A DNA stretch of 64,000 bases from JANNAT01 sp031422555 (lineage in GTDB: Bacteria; Pseudomonadota; Alphaproteobacteria; Rhodobacterales; Rhodobacteraceae), in assembly GCA_031422555.1 (NCBI GenBank), contig JANPLZ010000033.1, positions 62,001 to 126,000 of the forward strand, given 5' to 3'. The notes beneath the pieces were generated by a model. It made no database searches and was not told the origin of the DNA. It saw nothing but the letters and a program-made list of their open reading frames with translations. Shown here one piece after another: positions 1 to 11,306 of the stretch (positions are counted from its first letter, which is position 1; the number at the start of each line of letters is the position of its first letter). Both the position numbers and the translations under genes were made by a program.

Positions 1-95
1 GGGGGTCTCCCACCCCCAAACGGCAATCAAAGCGCGATTGCCGTCCCCCCGTGGGATATTTTGGAACAGATGTTGCAAATTTAAGATAAGTTTAA
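1..95 (-). repeat. Dispersed 3'-end element, copy A
   Basis: The element has a G5/C5 hairpin at 1-17, a second perfect 8-bp hairpin (arms 21-28 and 36-43), then a conserved tail GTGGGATATT-TTGGAACAGATG at 51-72 and an AT-rich run to about 95. The tail lies next to the stop of the minus-strand nadE, so it would be the 3' UTR of that transcript, read tail first and hairpins last. Four more copies with the same order are at 3438, 15411, 32849 and 34767. It may act in termination or 3'-end stability; that function is inferred. The 5' edge could extend beyond the window. Confidence 0.7.
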
Positions 96-105
96 GCGAT
101 TTGGG

Positions 106-1764
106 TCAGCCGTCATCGCGCCAGCGGTTCGCCACCGGATAGCGCCGATCCGCCCAGAAGGCGCGTTTGGTCAGGCGGGTGCCCGGGGCGGCCTGAAAGC
201 GTTTGTATTCACTGATATAAATCAGGTGTTCGACCTTTTTGACGACGGTGCGATCAAAGCCGCGCCCGACCATGTCATTCACCGACAGGTCTTGATCGAC
301 CAACCCATCCAGAATGGCGTCCAGCACCGGGTAAGGTGGCAGGCTGTCGTCATCGCGCTGATCCGGGCGCAGTTCTGCCGACGGGGGTTTGTCGATCACC
401 CGCGGCGGGATCACAGGCCCCGCGGGCCCCAGCATCCAAGGCAAGTGATGCGCATTGCGCCAGCGGCAGGTTTCAAACACCCGCATTTTATACATATCTT
501 TCAGCGGGTTATAGCCGCCGTTCATGTCGCCGTAAATCGTGCAATAGCCGACAGCCACTTCGGATTTATTGCCGGTGGTCAGCAGCATTTCGCCAAACTT
601 GTTTGACATCGCCATCAGCATCAGGCCGCGCAACCGCGACTGGATGTTTTCCTCGGCAATGCCGGGTGCAAGGCCTGCGAACAAATCCGCCAGCGCCGCA
701 CCCACCGCCGTTTGTGCGCCGGTGATCGACACCGTGTCCAACCGGCAGCCAAGCGCCGTGGCGACTTCGGCCGCATCATCAAGCGAGTGTTGCGAGGTAA
801 ACTCGGACGGCAGCATCACACAGCGCACGTTTTGCGCGCCGATGGCATCGGCGGCGATGGTGGCGACGATGGCAGAATCGATACCACCCGACAGGCCCAG
901 CAGCACCTTTTTGAAACCGGTTTTTGCCAGATAATCGCGCAAGGACACCACCATGGCGTGATAATCGGCCTGATACGACGTCGGCAGTTGCGCCATCGGG
1001 CCGGGTTCGGCGCGCCAACCGGCGGCGGTTTCCACAAAATCAATATGGGCGATGCAGGCGTCAAACTGCGGCAATTGCGCGGCCAGCGCGCCGCCGGAGT
1101 TCAGCACGAAAGACGCGCCGTCAAACACCTGATCATCTTGGCCCCCAATCATGTTCAGATAGACCAGCGGCAGCCCGGTTTCCACCACGCGGGCCACCAT
1201 CAGATTGGTGCGCACCGCCGGTTTGCCGCGATGATAGGGCGAGCCGTTGGGCACCAGCAAAATCTGCGCCCCCGATTCCGCCAGCGTTTCGCACACTTCG
1301 GAATGCCAGGCGTCTTCGCAAATCGGGCTGCCGATGCGCAACGGGCCGATGCGGTAAGGGCCTTGCGGCGGGGCCGAGGCAAAGATGCGTTTTTCGTCAA
1401 ACACACCGTCATTGGGCAGATCATGTTTCAAAACCGTGGCGGCGATCTGGCCGTCTTGCAGGATGTAATAGGCGTTATACAATTTGCCGTCGCGCAGATG
1501 CGGCCCGCCGATGCCAAGTGCAGGGCCATCGGTGATCTTGATGGCCAGGGCGTCCATCGCGGCCATCGCATCGCGCACAAAGGCACGTTTCAGCACCAGA
1601 TCCTGCGTTTGGTAGCCGGTGATGAACATCTCGGTCAGCGCCACCATCTGCGCGCCCGCAGCCCGGCCTTGCGCCCAGGCATCCAGCGCCAGCGCCGCAT
1701 TCGCGTCAATCGCCCCCAAGGTAGGGTTCAACTGTGCCAGGGTCAGGCGGAAAGTGGCGGCCAT
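106..1764 (-). CDS. nadE: Glutamine-dependent NAD+ synthetase
   Basis: A 552-residue two-domain enzyme that makes NAD+ from nicotinate adenine dinucleotide, ATP and glutamine in the cytoplasm. The N-terminal nitrilase-type glutaminase carries the expected triad: Glu45 (ALTEMFITGY), Lys113 (VLKHDLPNDG) and Cys149 (SPICEDAW). The C-terminal synthetase has the ATP-pyrophosphatase P-loop SGGIDS at 292-297 and TTGNKSE further on. The length fits the short bacterial glutamine-dependent form. It starts at an ATG and is divergent from the MORN gene with 132 bp between them. The 3' end abuts repeat copy A. Confidence 0.95.
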   Translation of the reverse strand: MAATFRLTLAQLNPTLGAIDANAALALDAWAQGRAAGAQMVALTEMFITGYQTQDLVLKRAFVRDAMAAMDALAIKITDGPALGIGGPHLRDGKLYNAYYILQDGQIAATVLKHDLPNDGVFDEKRIFASAPPQGPYRIGPLRIGSPICEDAWHSEVCETLAESGAQILLVPNGSPYHRGKPAVRTNLMVARVVETGLPLVYLNMIGGQDDQVFDGASFVLNSGGALAAQLPQFDACIAHIDFVETAAGWRAEPGPMAQLPTSYQADYHAMVVSLRDYLAKTGFKKVLLGLSGGIDSAIVATIAADAIGAQNVRCVMLPSEFTSQHSLDDAAEVATALGCRLDTVSITGAQTAVGAALADLFAGLAPGIAEENIQSRLRGLMLMAMSNKFGEMLLTTGNKSEVAVGYCTIYGDMNGGYNPLKDMYKMRVFETCRWRNAHHLPWMLGPAGPVIPPRVIDKPPSAELRPDQRDDDSLPPYPVLDAILDGLVDQDLSVNDMVGRGFDRTVVKKVEHLIYISEYKRFQAAPGTRLTKRAFWADRRYPVANRWRDDG

Positions 1765-1896
1765 GGGATGCTCCGATCAGGTGATATCCGGGTTCTATCA
1801 CGTTCACCGGCAAGGGAAAGCCGCCCAGATCGCCGCATGCTTGTCAGGGCAGCCTTGGCGCGGTTATGGTGCGGGCGGACAAGTGGGTGATCAAAA

Positions 1897-3414
1897 ATGC
1901 GGCAGGTTTTGGGTGTGCAGATCGTAGCAAGGGCTTTGGTCGTGGCGCTGCTGGGATTGGCTGGGCTGGGATTGGCCGGGCTGGGATTGGCCGGGCTGGC
2001 ACTGGTCGGGCTGAGCGCCGGCGCCGGGCTGGCGCAGACGGCGGATGAGGTGATCACCAAGCAATACGAAGATGGATCGGTCTATACCGGCACCTTCCGC
2101 AACGGGTTGCAAAATGGCACCGGCAGTTACCGATTGACCAATGGCTATGAATACAGCGGCGATTGGGTTGATGGCGAGATCAAGGGCAGCGGGCGCGCGC
2201 GCTATCCCAACGGGTCGGTTTATGAAGGGGCATTTGTCAAAGGCCAACCCGACGGGCGCGGACGTATCACCTATGCCGATGGTGGCACCTATGACGGCGA
2301 TTGGGCGGCGGGCAAAATCACCGGCACCGGACGGGCGGCTTATGCCAACGGTTCGGTCTATGAGGGCGGTTTTGTCGATGGCAAGCATCAGGGCCAAGGC
2401 AGCGTTACCGATGCGTCGGGCTATCGCTATGACGGGTCTTGGGTGGCGGGTCAGAAGGATGGCGCGGGCAAGATCACCTATGGCGACGGCGCAGTCTATG
2501 ACGGCACGTTGGTTTTGGGTGAACGGTCGGGCAAGGGCGCACTGACGATGCCGGATGGGCTGACCTATATCGGTGATTGGAAAGCCGGGCAGATCAATGG
2601 CGTAGGACGGCTGACCCAGCCGAATGGCGATGTATACGACGGGCCGTTTGTCGAAGGCTTGCGCCAAGGCATCGGCAAGATTGCCTATGCCAATGGCGAC
2701 AGCTATGCGGGCGGTTTTCAGGCCGACAAGCGCGAGGGTCAGGGGGTGTTCACCGCCAAGGATGGCACCCGTTATGACGGCGCTTGGGTTGGCGGGCGGA
2801 TGCAGGGCGCGGGGATCATGCGTTATGCCGATGGATCGGTCTATGAGGGCAGCTTTGCCGCCGATCAACCCGATGGCACCGGCAAAATTACCTATCAGGG
2901 GGGCGGGTTTTATGAGGGCCAATGGACCGCTGGCGCAATGACCGGGCGCGGCAAGATCAGCTATGCTGACGGGTCTGTCTATGACGGGGCTTTGGTAAAG
3001 GGCCGCCCGATGGGCATTGGCGTGATGAGCTACGGCGATGGCTACCGCTACGAAGGGGCGTGGGTGGACGGCGTGCGCATGGGGGTGGGCACGGCGATCT
3101 GGGCGGACGGCACGGTTTACAAAGGCAATTTCAAAGACGGCTTGCGCGATGGCAAGGGCGAATTGGTGCAGCCCGACGGGTTCAAATACGTGGGCGACTG
3201 GGTGGCAGGCCAGATTGAGGGCGTGGGCGAGGCAAGCTATGCAACGGGCGATGTGTATCAGGGCGCGTTTGTGGCGGGCAAACGCGAAGGCGCGGGCACG
3301 CTGACCTACAAGGGCGGTGAAGTGTCGCAAGGTGTGTGGAAAAGTGGCATCCTGACCGCGCCGTTCCCGGCGGTGCCTGCGGCGGCGGCCGAGGCTGCGC
3401 CTGCGACGCCCTAA
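1897..3414 (+). CDS. Secreted MORN-repeat protein
   Basis: A 505-residue protein with a short basic N-terminus, a long Leu/Gly/Ala hydrophobic stretch and a probable signal-peptidase site near GAGLA-QT, followed by 18 back-to-back 23-residue MORN units (pattern YxGxW/FxxGxxxGxGxxxYxDG) and a short Ala/Pro tail. Units tend to alternate between a YxGxW and a YxGxF form, giving a 46-residue super-period in places. MORN repeats form an extended beta-hairpin ladder; in bacteria their role is mostly unknown, with envelope or lipid association often proposed. No enzymatic domain is visible. The signal peptide is encoded by a 15-bp DNA tandem repeat. Convergent with the photolyase gene, with repeat copy B between them. 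Confidence 0.85.
   Translation: MRQVLGVQIVARALVVALLGLAGLGLAGLGLAGLALVGLSAGAGLAQTADEVITKQYEDGSVYTGTFRNGLQNGTGSYRLTNGYEYSGDWVDGEIKGSGRARYPNGSVYEGAFVKGQPDGRGRITYADGGTYDGDWAAGKITGTGRAAYANGSVYEGGFVDGKHQGQGSVTDASGYRYDGSWVAGQKDGAGKITYGDGAVYDGTLVLGERSGKGALTMPDGLTYIGDWKAGQINGVGRLTQPNGDVYDGPFVEGLRQGIGKIAYANGDSYAGGFQADKREGQGVFTAKDGTRYDGAWVGGRMQGAGIMRYADGSVYEGSFAADQPDGTGKITYQGGGFYEGQWTAGAMTGRGKISYADGSVYDGALVKGRPMGIGVMSYGDGYRYEGAWVDGVRMGVGTAIWADGTVYKGNFKDGLRDGKGELVQPDGFKYVGDWVAGQIEGVGEASYATGDVYQGAFVAGKREGAGTLTYKGGEVSQGVWKSGILTAPFPAVPAAAAEAAPATP
1951..2010 (+). repeat. 15-bp tandem repeat, four units
   Basis: Four consecutive 15-bp units begin CTGGGATTGGC(C/T)GGG at 1951, 1966 and 1981, with a diverged fourth at 1996. 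They encode the repeated LGLAG core of the MORN protein signal peptide. Because the unit is a multiple of three, copy-number change would lengthen or shorten the hydrophobic core without a frameshift. Confidence 0.85.
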
Positions 3415-3437
3415 GACGGTTTGCGCTGCGCAATGCC

Positions 3438-3537
3438 GGGGGGGTTCACACCCCCCCTGCGGCAATTGAAAGGTCAATTGCCGCCCCCCGTGGGATATTT
3501 ACGAACAGATGAAGCGCAAATTTTAGATAGATTTTAG
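3438..3537 (-). repeat. Dispersed 3'-end element, copy B
   Basis: This is the clearest copy. It has a G7/C7 hairpin with loop TTCACA (3438-3457), a perfect 11-bp hairpin (arms 3459-3469 and 3474-3484, loop AAGG), the tail GTGGGATATTT-ACGAACAGATGAAG at 3490-3514, and an AT-rich segment to about 3537. It lies between the convergent MORN gene and the photolyase gene, with the tail facing the photolyase stop. It probably serves as a terminator region for both genes. Confidence 0.75.
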
Positions 3538-3586
3538 GGGATCGGACTGCGCCCCCGTAAGATCCGCCCCCGTCAAATCCGATCCT

Positions 3587-5137
3587 TCAGACCGGATCGC
3601 CAGCGGCCAGACGGTGCAGGAACTGATCCGCCTCGGCCAGCACGCGGTCCCGGTGGCCAGCGCCCATCTTGTCCCAGGTGAAATACATCTGGCCCATACG
3701 CGGGTTGGATTTGAACCGGTCGCGGTGGCGGATCAGGAAATGCCAATACAAAAGGTTGAACGGGCAGGCCTTGTCGCCGGTTTTTTCCTTGACCGAATAG
3801 GCGCAGGCCCCGCAGTAATCTGACATGCGGTCGATATAGGCCCCGGACGAGACATAGGGTTTCGATCCCACCACGCCGCCATCGGCAAACTGGCTCATCC
3901 CGATGGTATTGGGGGCCTCAACCCATTCAAAGGCGTCAATATAGACCGACAAATACCATTCATGCACTTGGGCCGGGGCAACCCCCGCCAGCAAAGCGAA
4001 ATTTCCCGTCACCATAAGTCGTTGAATATGATGCGCATAGGCAAGGGTTTGGGTTTGCGCCACCGCATGCGACAGGCACGACATTTTGGTGGGGGCGCCC
4101 CAATACAATGGCGGCAAGTCGGCGTGATGATCCAGCGCGTTCATCGCAATGTATTGCGGGCCTTTCAGCGCCCAGATGCCCCGGATGTATTCGCGCCAAC
4201 CGATGATCTGGCGGATAAAGCCTTCGGCGGCGTTGATCGGCACATGGCCCGCGCGCCACGCGGCCTGTGCCGCCTCGCACACTTCCAAGGGGGTCAGCAG
4301 GCCGATGTTCAGATAGGGCGAGATCAGCGCATGCGACAACGTCGGATCGCTGCGCAGCATGGCGTCTTGTTCATCGCCAAAGCGCGGCAGGGCATGGGCG
4401 ATGAAATGGCCCAGCGCCGCCAGCGCGCCTGCGCGGTCGGTGGCCCAGTCAAAGCCGTCAAGACTGCCGAAATGCGCAAATCTGCGGGCCACCAGCGCCA
4501 TGACATCGCGGGTGATCGCATCGGGCGCAAAGCGCGGCGGTTGTGGGCGGAACAAGTCGGGCTTGGCGGGTTTGCGGTTGTCATGGTCAAAGTTCCACTG
4601 CCCGCCTGCGGGTTTGTCGCCCTCCATCATCAGATCGGTCTTGCGCCGCATGTCGCGGTAGAAATACTCCATCCGCAATTGCTTGCGCCCTTCGGCCCAC
4701 AGGCCGAATTCGGCCTCGGAACAGATAAAGCGGTCATCCGGCAGTTGGCTGACCGGCAGCGGCAGATCGGCCAGCGCCGCACGCAGCCGCCATTCGCCGC
4801 ATTGGGTGGCCAACACCGATTGCGCGCCGGTTTCAACCGCGCGGCGCAACAGCTCTCCGGTGATGGTCTGGCTGTTTTCCGGATCTTCAAGATCGGAATA
4901 CAGCACCCGCCAACCCATCGACCGCAACTGGGCGGCAAACTTGCGCATCGCCGTCAGGATCAGCACGATTTTCTGCGGATGGTGCGGCACCGAGGTGCCT
5001 TCGGCCATAACCTCGGCCATCACCACGGTATCGCGCGTGATGTCGGCGCAGCGCAACGCTGCGATATCCGGGGACAACTGATCGCCCAAGATCAGGATCA
5101 GGCGCGCGGCGGCGGCATCGGGACCGGACGCTACCAT
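3587..5137 (-). CDS. FeS-type cryptochrome/photolyase family protein
   Basis: A 516-residue protein of the deoxyribodipyrimidine photolyase-related family (FeS-BCP, PhrB/CryB type), which repairs UV photoproducts or senses blue light using FAD. It opens with ARLILILGDQLSPD, typical of the N-terminal antenna-binding domain, and near the C-terminus has the Cys cluster DYCGACAY and ACPFNLLYW plus an upstream Cys in KMSCLSHAV, consistent with the [4Fe-4S] site of the family. The frame stays open upstream, but the ATG at 5137 is chosen because the protein similarity starts there and it overlaps the SDR stop (ATGGTAG), which implies translational coupling. Whether it is a (6-4) photolyase or a CryB-like regulator cannot be decided here. 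Confidence 0.9.
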   Translation of the reverse strand: MVASGPDAAAARLILILGDQLSPDIAALRCADITRDTVVMAEVMAEGTSVPHHPQKIVLILTAMRKFAAQLRSMGWRVLYSDLEDPENSQTITGELLRRAVETGAQSVLATQCGEWRLRAALADLPLPVSQLPDDRFICSEAEFGLWAEGRKQLRMEYFYRDMRRKTDLMMEGDKPAGGQWNFDHDNRKPAKPDLFRPQPPRFAPDAITRDVMALVARRFAHFGSLDGFDWATDRAGALAALGHFIAHALPRFGDEQDAMLRSDPTLSHALISPYLNIGLLTPLEVCEAAQAAWRAGHVPINAAEGFIRQIIGWREYIRGIWALKGPQYIAMNALDHHADLPPLYWGAPTKMSCLSHAVAQTQTLAYAHHIQRLMVTGNFALLAGVAPAQVHEWYLSVYIDAFEWVEAPNTIGMSQFADGGVVGSKPYVSSGAYIDRMSDYCGACAYSVKEKTGDKACPFNLLYWHFLIRHRDRFKSNPRMGQMYFTWDKMGAGHRDRVLAEADQFLHRLAAGDPV

Positions 5138-5790
5138 AGGATCCGCGCGCCCGTGGCATCGAAAAAGCCGCCCGACTCGGCCGGGGTTTGTGCATCGATC
5201 ACCGCCAGCAGGTTGGCTGCCGACTGATCGGGCGTGACGGTAACGCGGTTGGCGACGTAGTCTTTGGTAAAGCCGGTGGCCACCGTGCCGGGATGCAGCA
5301 GGCTGACTACGGCCAGCGGATGGCTGCGCGCCACCTCGATTGCCGCCGTGTGCATCAGCTGGTTCAACGCCGCCTTGGCCGCGCGGTAGGAATACCAACC
5401 ACCCAAGGCGTTGTCGCCGATGGACCCCACCCGCGCCGACAAGGCGGCAAAGCGCGCGGTGCGGTCACGCGGCATCAGGCGCAAAGTATGTTTCAACACC
5501 AGCGCCGGGCCAATCGCGTTGACGGCAAACTGCTGCGCCATGGCCTGCGGCTCCAGCGCACGCAGCGATTTTTCCGGGCGATTGCCGCCGATGTCCAGCG
5601 CGCCACTGGCGACGATGATCAGATCGAAGGTGCCGCCCAACGCCGCTGTTGCCCGCAGGATCGACGCCTCATCGGTGACGTCAAACCCGTGGGTTGCGCG
5701 TGACAGGCCGACAACCTCGCCGCGCGGCTGCAAGGCATGACAAAGGGCCGCCCCAATGCCGCCAGACGCCCCGATGATCAATGATCGCAT
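5131..5790 (-). CDS. Short-chain dehydrogenase/reductase (SDR)
   Basis: A 219-residue Rossmann-fold oxidoreductase. The nucleotide-binding motif GASGGIGAAL is at the N-terminus, and the catalytic YxxxK is present as YSYRAAKAAL with the preceding Ser in LSARVGSIGDN. The substrate is unknown. The ATG at 5790 is preferred over an upstream in-frame ATG because GGGGGA sits just before it and the Rossmann strand starts immediately after it. It is the first gene of a two-gene unit with the photolyase (7-bp overlap). Confidence 0.85.
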   Translation of the reverse strand: MRSLIIGASGGIGAALCHALQPRGEVVGLSRATHGFDVTDEASILRATAALGGTFDLIIVASGALDIGGNRPEKSLRALEPQAMAQQFAVNAIGPALVLKHTLRLMPRDRTARFAALSARVGSIGDNALGGWYSYRAAKAALNQLMHTAAIEVARSHPLAVVSLLHPGTVATGFTKDYVANRVTVTPDQSAANLLAVIDAQTPAESGGFFDATGARILW

Positions 5791-5899
5791 GTGTATCCCC
5801 CAGATTTGCATGGATATCTAGCACGCGGCGGCGCGATCGCCAGAGGTGGCGACACGGGAAATCCCGCCGCGTCCAAGTGCGGCGTCAGCGCCGCCAAGC

Positions 5900-5959
5900 G
5901 GTGGCTTGATGCCATCCAAGGTGGCGATTGCCATCCGGGGCGGTGATTGCCATCGGGGG
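5900..5959. repeat. Three imperfect tandem repeats of about 20 bp
   Basis: Three successive units start at about 5900 (GGTGGCTTGATGCCATCC), 5920 (GGTGGCGATTGCCATCC) and 5941 (CGGTGATTGCCATCG). Each contains a partial dyad (GGTGGC versus GCCATC). They sit between the divergent SDR/photolyase and leuA units, just before a strong terminator hairpin. A tandem operator is possible but unproven. Confidence 0.55.
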
Positions 5960-5988
5960 CAGTTATAACCACTGCCCCCTTTTCTTTG
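5955..5988 (+). terminator. Intrinsic terminator with no upstream plus-strand gene
   Basis: A perfect 9-bp stem (GGGGGCAGT at 5955-5963, ACTGCCCCC at 5971-5979) has a 7-nt loop and is followed directly by TTTTCTTTG. The T-run is only on the plus-strand side. The upstream gene (SDR) is on the minus strand, so this would end either a short unannotated plus-strand RNA or a leuA-leader transcript started further upstream. Confidence 0.7.
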
Positions 5989-6014
5989 TGGAATTCCTTT
6001 GTATAGTCAGACTC

Positions 6015-6101
6015 ATGTCCAGTTGTGCCATCATTTTCTTTGTCCGTCCTGCGCCCGCCGCGGCGCTGGCCCCATGGCTGTTGCTTCTAAGCCGCTTCTG
6101 A
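6015..6101 (+). CDS. leuL: Leucine leader peptide, candidate LeuL
   Basis: A 28-codon open frame starts at ATG 6015 and ends with TGA at 6099-6101, 88 bp before leuA. Near its end it has four consecutive leucine codons (CTG TTG CTT CTA, 6078-6089) after Trp, in the order APWLLLLSRF. A run of regulatory codons close to the stop of a short peptide just upstream of leuA is the classic design of ribosome-mediated attenuation. No clear Shine-Dalgarno precedes the ATG. A TATAGT hexamer at 6002-6007 could be a -10 element giving a nearly leaderless message. Expression is not demonstrated. Confidence 0.6.
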   Translation: MSSCAIIFFVRPAPAAALAPWLLLLSRF

Positions 6102-6154
6102 GCGTGCCTTTGGGTGCGACCGCTCGGAAGTGATCTGCACCCCTCCCCCCCCCC
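6100..6154 (+). promoter_or_regulatory. Candidate leuA attenuator with interleaved stems and C10 tract
   Basis: Two short perfect pairings interleave: GAGCG (6100-6104) with CGCTC (6121-6125), and GGGTGC (6112-6117) with GCACCC (6137-6142). They cannot form together as simple hairpins, and the first arm overlaps the leuL stop codon, as expected for alternative attenuator structures. The second stem is followed by C-rich DNA including ten C in a row (6145-6154) rather than a T-run, so a Rho-independent end is not obvious; Rho or translational control is possible. Confidence 0.45.
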
Positions 6155-6189
6155 GCCCTGCAAACGCTAAGACCCCAAGGATTATAGCC

Positions 6190-7767
<1,578 letters not shown>

Positions 7768-7819
7768 ACCCGCTTGGCCGTCGCCAATGGGGCGGCCAAC
7801 ACCCGAAAAGGATGCAATT

Positions 7820-8323
7820 GTGCCAACACCCCAAGAACCCGAAACCGCGCGCTCGGCTTCCATCAGCCGCACAATGAATGTCGCCGCCAAATACATCTTT
7901 CTGGCCTACACCAAACCCGAACATCTGATGCGCTGGTTTGGCCCGGTTGGCTATCCGGTGACACTGTGTGACAGTGATTTCCGCGTTGGCGGCGCATGGC
8001 GGATGGCGATGACCGGCCCGGACGGCGTGCAAGGTCCGGCGTTTGGCGGCACTTATCTTGAGATCGTGGCCAACAGCAAAATCGTCTATGACAACGCCTT
8101 TGAAGACGGATCAGGCGGCGAGATGAACCTGAAATCTGCGGGCACGATGACCATGACCACCACCTTTGTCGAAGGGATGGGCAAAACCATCGTGACCGTC
8201 ACCACCTTGTTTGCCACGGTCGCGATGAAGGAAGAATACCTTGGTGTTGGCATGGCCGAGGGCATTTTGTCAGGGTTTGATCAGTTGGAAGTCTTGGCGC
8301 TGGAGTTGTCGGACCAGTCGTGA
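7820..8323 (+). CDS. SRPBCC (AHSA1-like) domain protein
   Basis: A 167-residue protein of the START/Bet v1-like hydrophobic-cavity fold. The N-terminal ISRTMNVAAKYIFLAYTKPE and MRWFGPVGYPV segments match the activator-of-Hsp90-like branch. A GTG at 7820 is chosen as start because AAAAGGA lies 7 nt upstream; an ATG at 7787 in the same frame has no ribosome site. The ligand or function is not known. It follows leuA by 52 bp and may be cotranscribed. Confidence 0.75.
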   Translation: MPTPQEPETARSASISRTMNVAAKYIFLAYTKPEHLMRWFGPVGYPVTLCDSDFRVGGAWRMAMTGPDGVQGPAFGGTYLEIVANSKIVYDNAFEDGSGGEMNLKSAGTMTMTTTFVEGMGKTIVTVTTLFATVAMKEEYLGVGMAEGILSGFDQLEVLALELSDQS

Positions 8324-9761
<1,438 letters not shown>

Positions 9762-9817
9762 TCGGTTGGCCCCTGCGCACATGGCCCGGGGGCTTTTGCA
9801 GATGAAACGAGCCACAA

Positions 9818-10768
9818 ATGGCAAGAAACCGCACTGACCCGGAAGAGTTTTCACGCCCGCTGCGCCGGGTGCTGATCGGGCTGTTGCTGCTGATCTTGCT
9901 GGGGCTGTTTTTCTTGTGGCGCATTGACAGCGCCCGGGTCGAGCGCTTTCGCACCGCGCTGGTAGACCGCTTTGTTCCGTCGTTCCAATGGGCGTCAGCC
10001 CCGGTGACCTGGGGATCGGGTATCGTGGATGATTACCAATCCTACGCGCGACTTTATGAGCAAAATCAGCAATTGCGCGAAGAGTTGCGCCAGATGAAGG
10101 CGTGGAAAGAAGCCGCCCTGCAGTTGGAGCAGAAAAACGCGCGGCTGCTGGATTTGGTCAATGTGCGGCTGGACCCGCGGCTGACGCATGTGACGGGCGT
10201 GGTTCTGGCCGACAGTGGCAGCCCGTTTCGCCAGTCGGTGTTGCTGAATGTGGGCGAACGGGACGGCATCCGCGATGGCTGGGCCACGATGGATGGCATT
10301 GGGCTGGTTGGGCGTATTTCAGGCGTGGGCGGCCAGACCAGCCGGGTTGTGCTGCTGACCGACAGCAACAGCCGGGTGCCGGTGTCGGTGCAACCTTCGG
10401 GGCAAAAGGCACTTTTGGCGGGCGACAATTCGGCGCTGCCGCCGCTGGAGTTTCTGGAAGACAATGATGCGGTGCGCGCGGGCGATATCGTGGTGTCGTC
10501 GGGCGATGGCGGCGTATTTCCTGCCGGTTTGCTGGTTGGCAAAGTGGTCAAGGATACTGACAACCGGTTGCGGGTGGCGCTGTCGGCCGATTTCCAAAAG
10601 ATGGAATTTCTGCGGGTGTTGCGCAGCCATGATCTGGTGCCGATCACCGATGCGGGCGCGTTGATTGCCTTGCCGCCCATTCAGGGACCGCCCAACCCGC
10701 CAACCTCGCCCGAGCCGGGCGCTGAAGCGGGCACAGAGACTGGCACTGGGGCGGGTGGCAATGGTTGA
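9818..10768 (+). CDS. mreC: Rod-shape determining protein MreC
   Basis: A 316-residue single-pass inner-membrane protein. A transmembrane helix near residues 20-38 (VLIGLLLLILLGLFFLW) is followed by a coiled coil (about 75-110, rich in Gln/Glu/Leu) and the periplasmic beta-barrel domain with VLLNVGERDGIRDGWATM. A Pro/Glu/Thr/Gly-rich tail ends the protein. It scaffolds PBP2 and links it to MreB. The end overlaps mreD by 8 bp. Confidence 0.94.
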   Translation: MARNRTDPEEFSRPLRRVLIGLLLLILLGLFFLWRIDSARVERFRTALVDRFVPSFQWASAPVTWGSGIVDDYQSYARLYEQNQQLREELRQMKAWKEAALQLEQKNARLLDLVNVRLDPRLTHVTGVVLADSGSPFRQSVLLNVGERDGIRDGWATMDGIGLVGRISGVGGQTSRVVLLTDSNSRVPVSVQPSGQKALLAGDNSALPPLEFLEDNDAVRAGDIVVSSGDGGVFPAGLLVGKVVKDTDNRLRVALSADFQKMEFLRVLRSHDLVPITDAGALIALPPIQGPPNPPTSPEPGAEAGTETGTGAGGNG

Positions 10769-11300
10769 CGGGGCCACCAGATCGGCATGGCTGCACCGGG
10801 CGCTGTTTGTTGCCATCGCGTTGCTGCTGTTGTTTTTGCGGCTGTTGCCGCTGGGGTCCATGGCCGGACAACTGCCCGGCCCCGACATCTTGTTGTGCAT
10901 CGTTTTTGCCTGGACCATGCGGCGGCCCGATTATTTGCCGGCGATCCTGATCACCGCGGTGGTGTTGCTGGATGATATGATCCTGATGCGTCCGCCGGGG
11001 CTGTGGACGGCCTTGGTGATCATTGCGTCCGAGTTTGTGCGTGCGCGGGTCGCACTGACACGTGAGTTGAACTTTGGCGTCGAATGGCTTTTGGTGGCGG
11101 GGATGATGGTGGCGATGCTGCTGGCCTACCGGTTGGTGTTTGCAATGGTACTGCTGCCGCAACCGGCGTTTGGCTTTGCGATGGTGCAGGTGTTGTGGTC
11201 GATCATGTGTTATCCGGTGGTGGTGGCGCTGTCACGCTATGTGCTGGATCTGCACAAGCCTGCAATGGGCGAAGTGGACGCTTACGGGCGGCGGATGTAG
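10761..11300 (+). CDS. mreD: Rod-shape determining protein MreD
   Basis: A 179-residue multi-pass membrane protein (about five hydrophobic helices), the expected size for MreD. The start at 10761 (MVDGATRSAW) overlaps the mreC stop by 8 bp, which supports coupling; the open frame extends upstream, but that part is only mreC read in another frame. Sequence motifs are weak in this family, so the call rests on topology and on position between mreC and the PBP2 gene. Confidence 0.88.
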   Translation: MVDGATRSAWLHRALFVAIALLLLFLRLLPLGSMAGQLPGPDILLCIVFAWTMRRPDYLPAILITAVVLLDDMILMRPPGLWTALVIIASEFVRARVALTRELNFGVEWLLVAGMMVAMLLAYRLVFAMVLLPQPAFGFAMVQVLWSIMCYPVVVALSRYVLDLHKPAMGEVDAYGRRM

Positions 11301-11306
11301 GGCGAT

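Noticed and set aside
1951..2010. A CRISPR-like array
   Set aside because: The 15-bp units are contiguous without spacers and lie inside a coding sequence.
1891..3477. Long open frame on the minus strand opposite the MORN gene (528 codons)
   Set aside because: It mirrors the regular 69-bp repeat of the MORN gene in a GC-rich genome, resembles no protein family I know and has no ribosome site. The plus-strand frame is the real gene.
5138..5398. N-terminal extension of the photolyase by 87 codons
   Set aside because: The extension lies wholly inside the SDR gene in another frame. Similarity to the family starts at the ATG at 5137, which overlaps the SDR stop.
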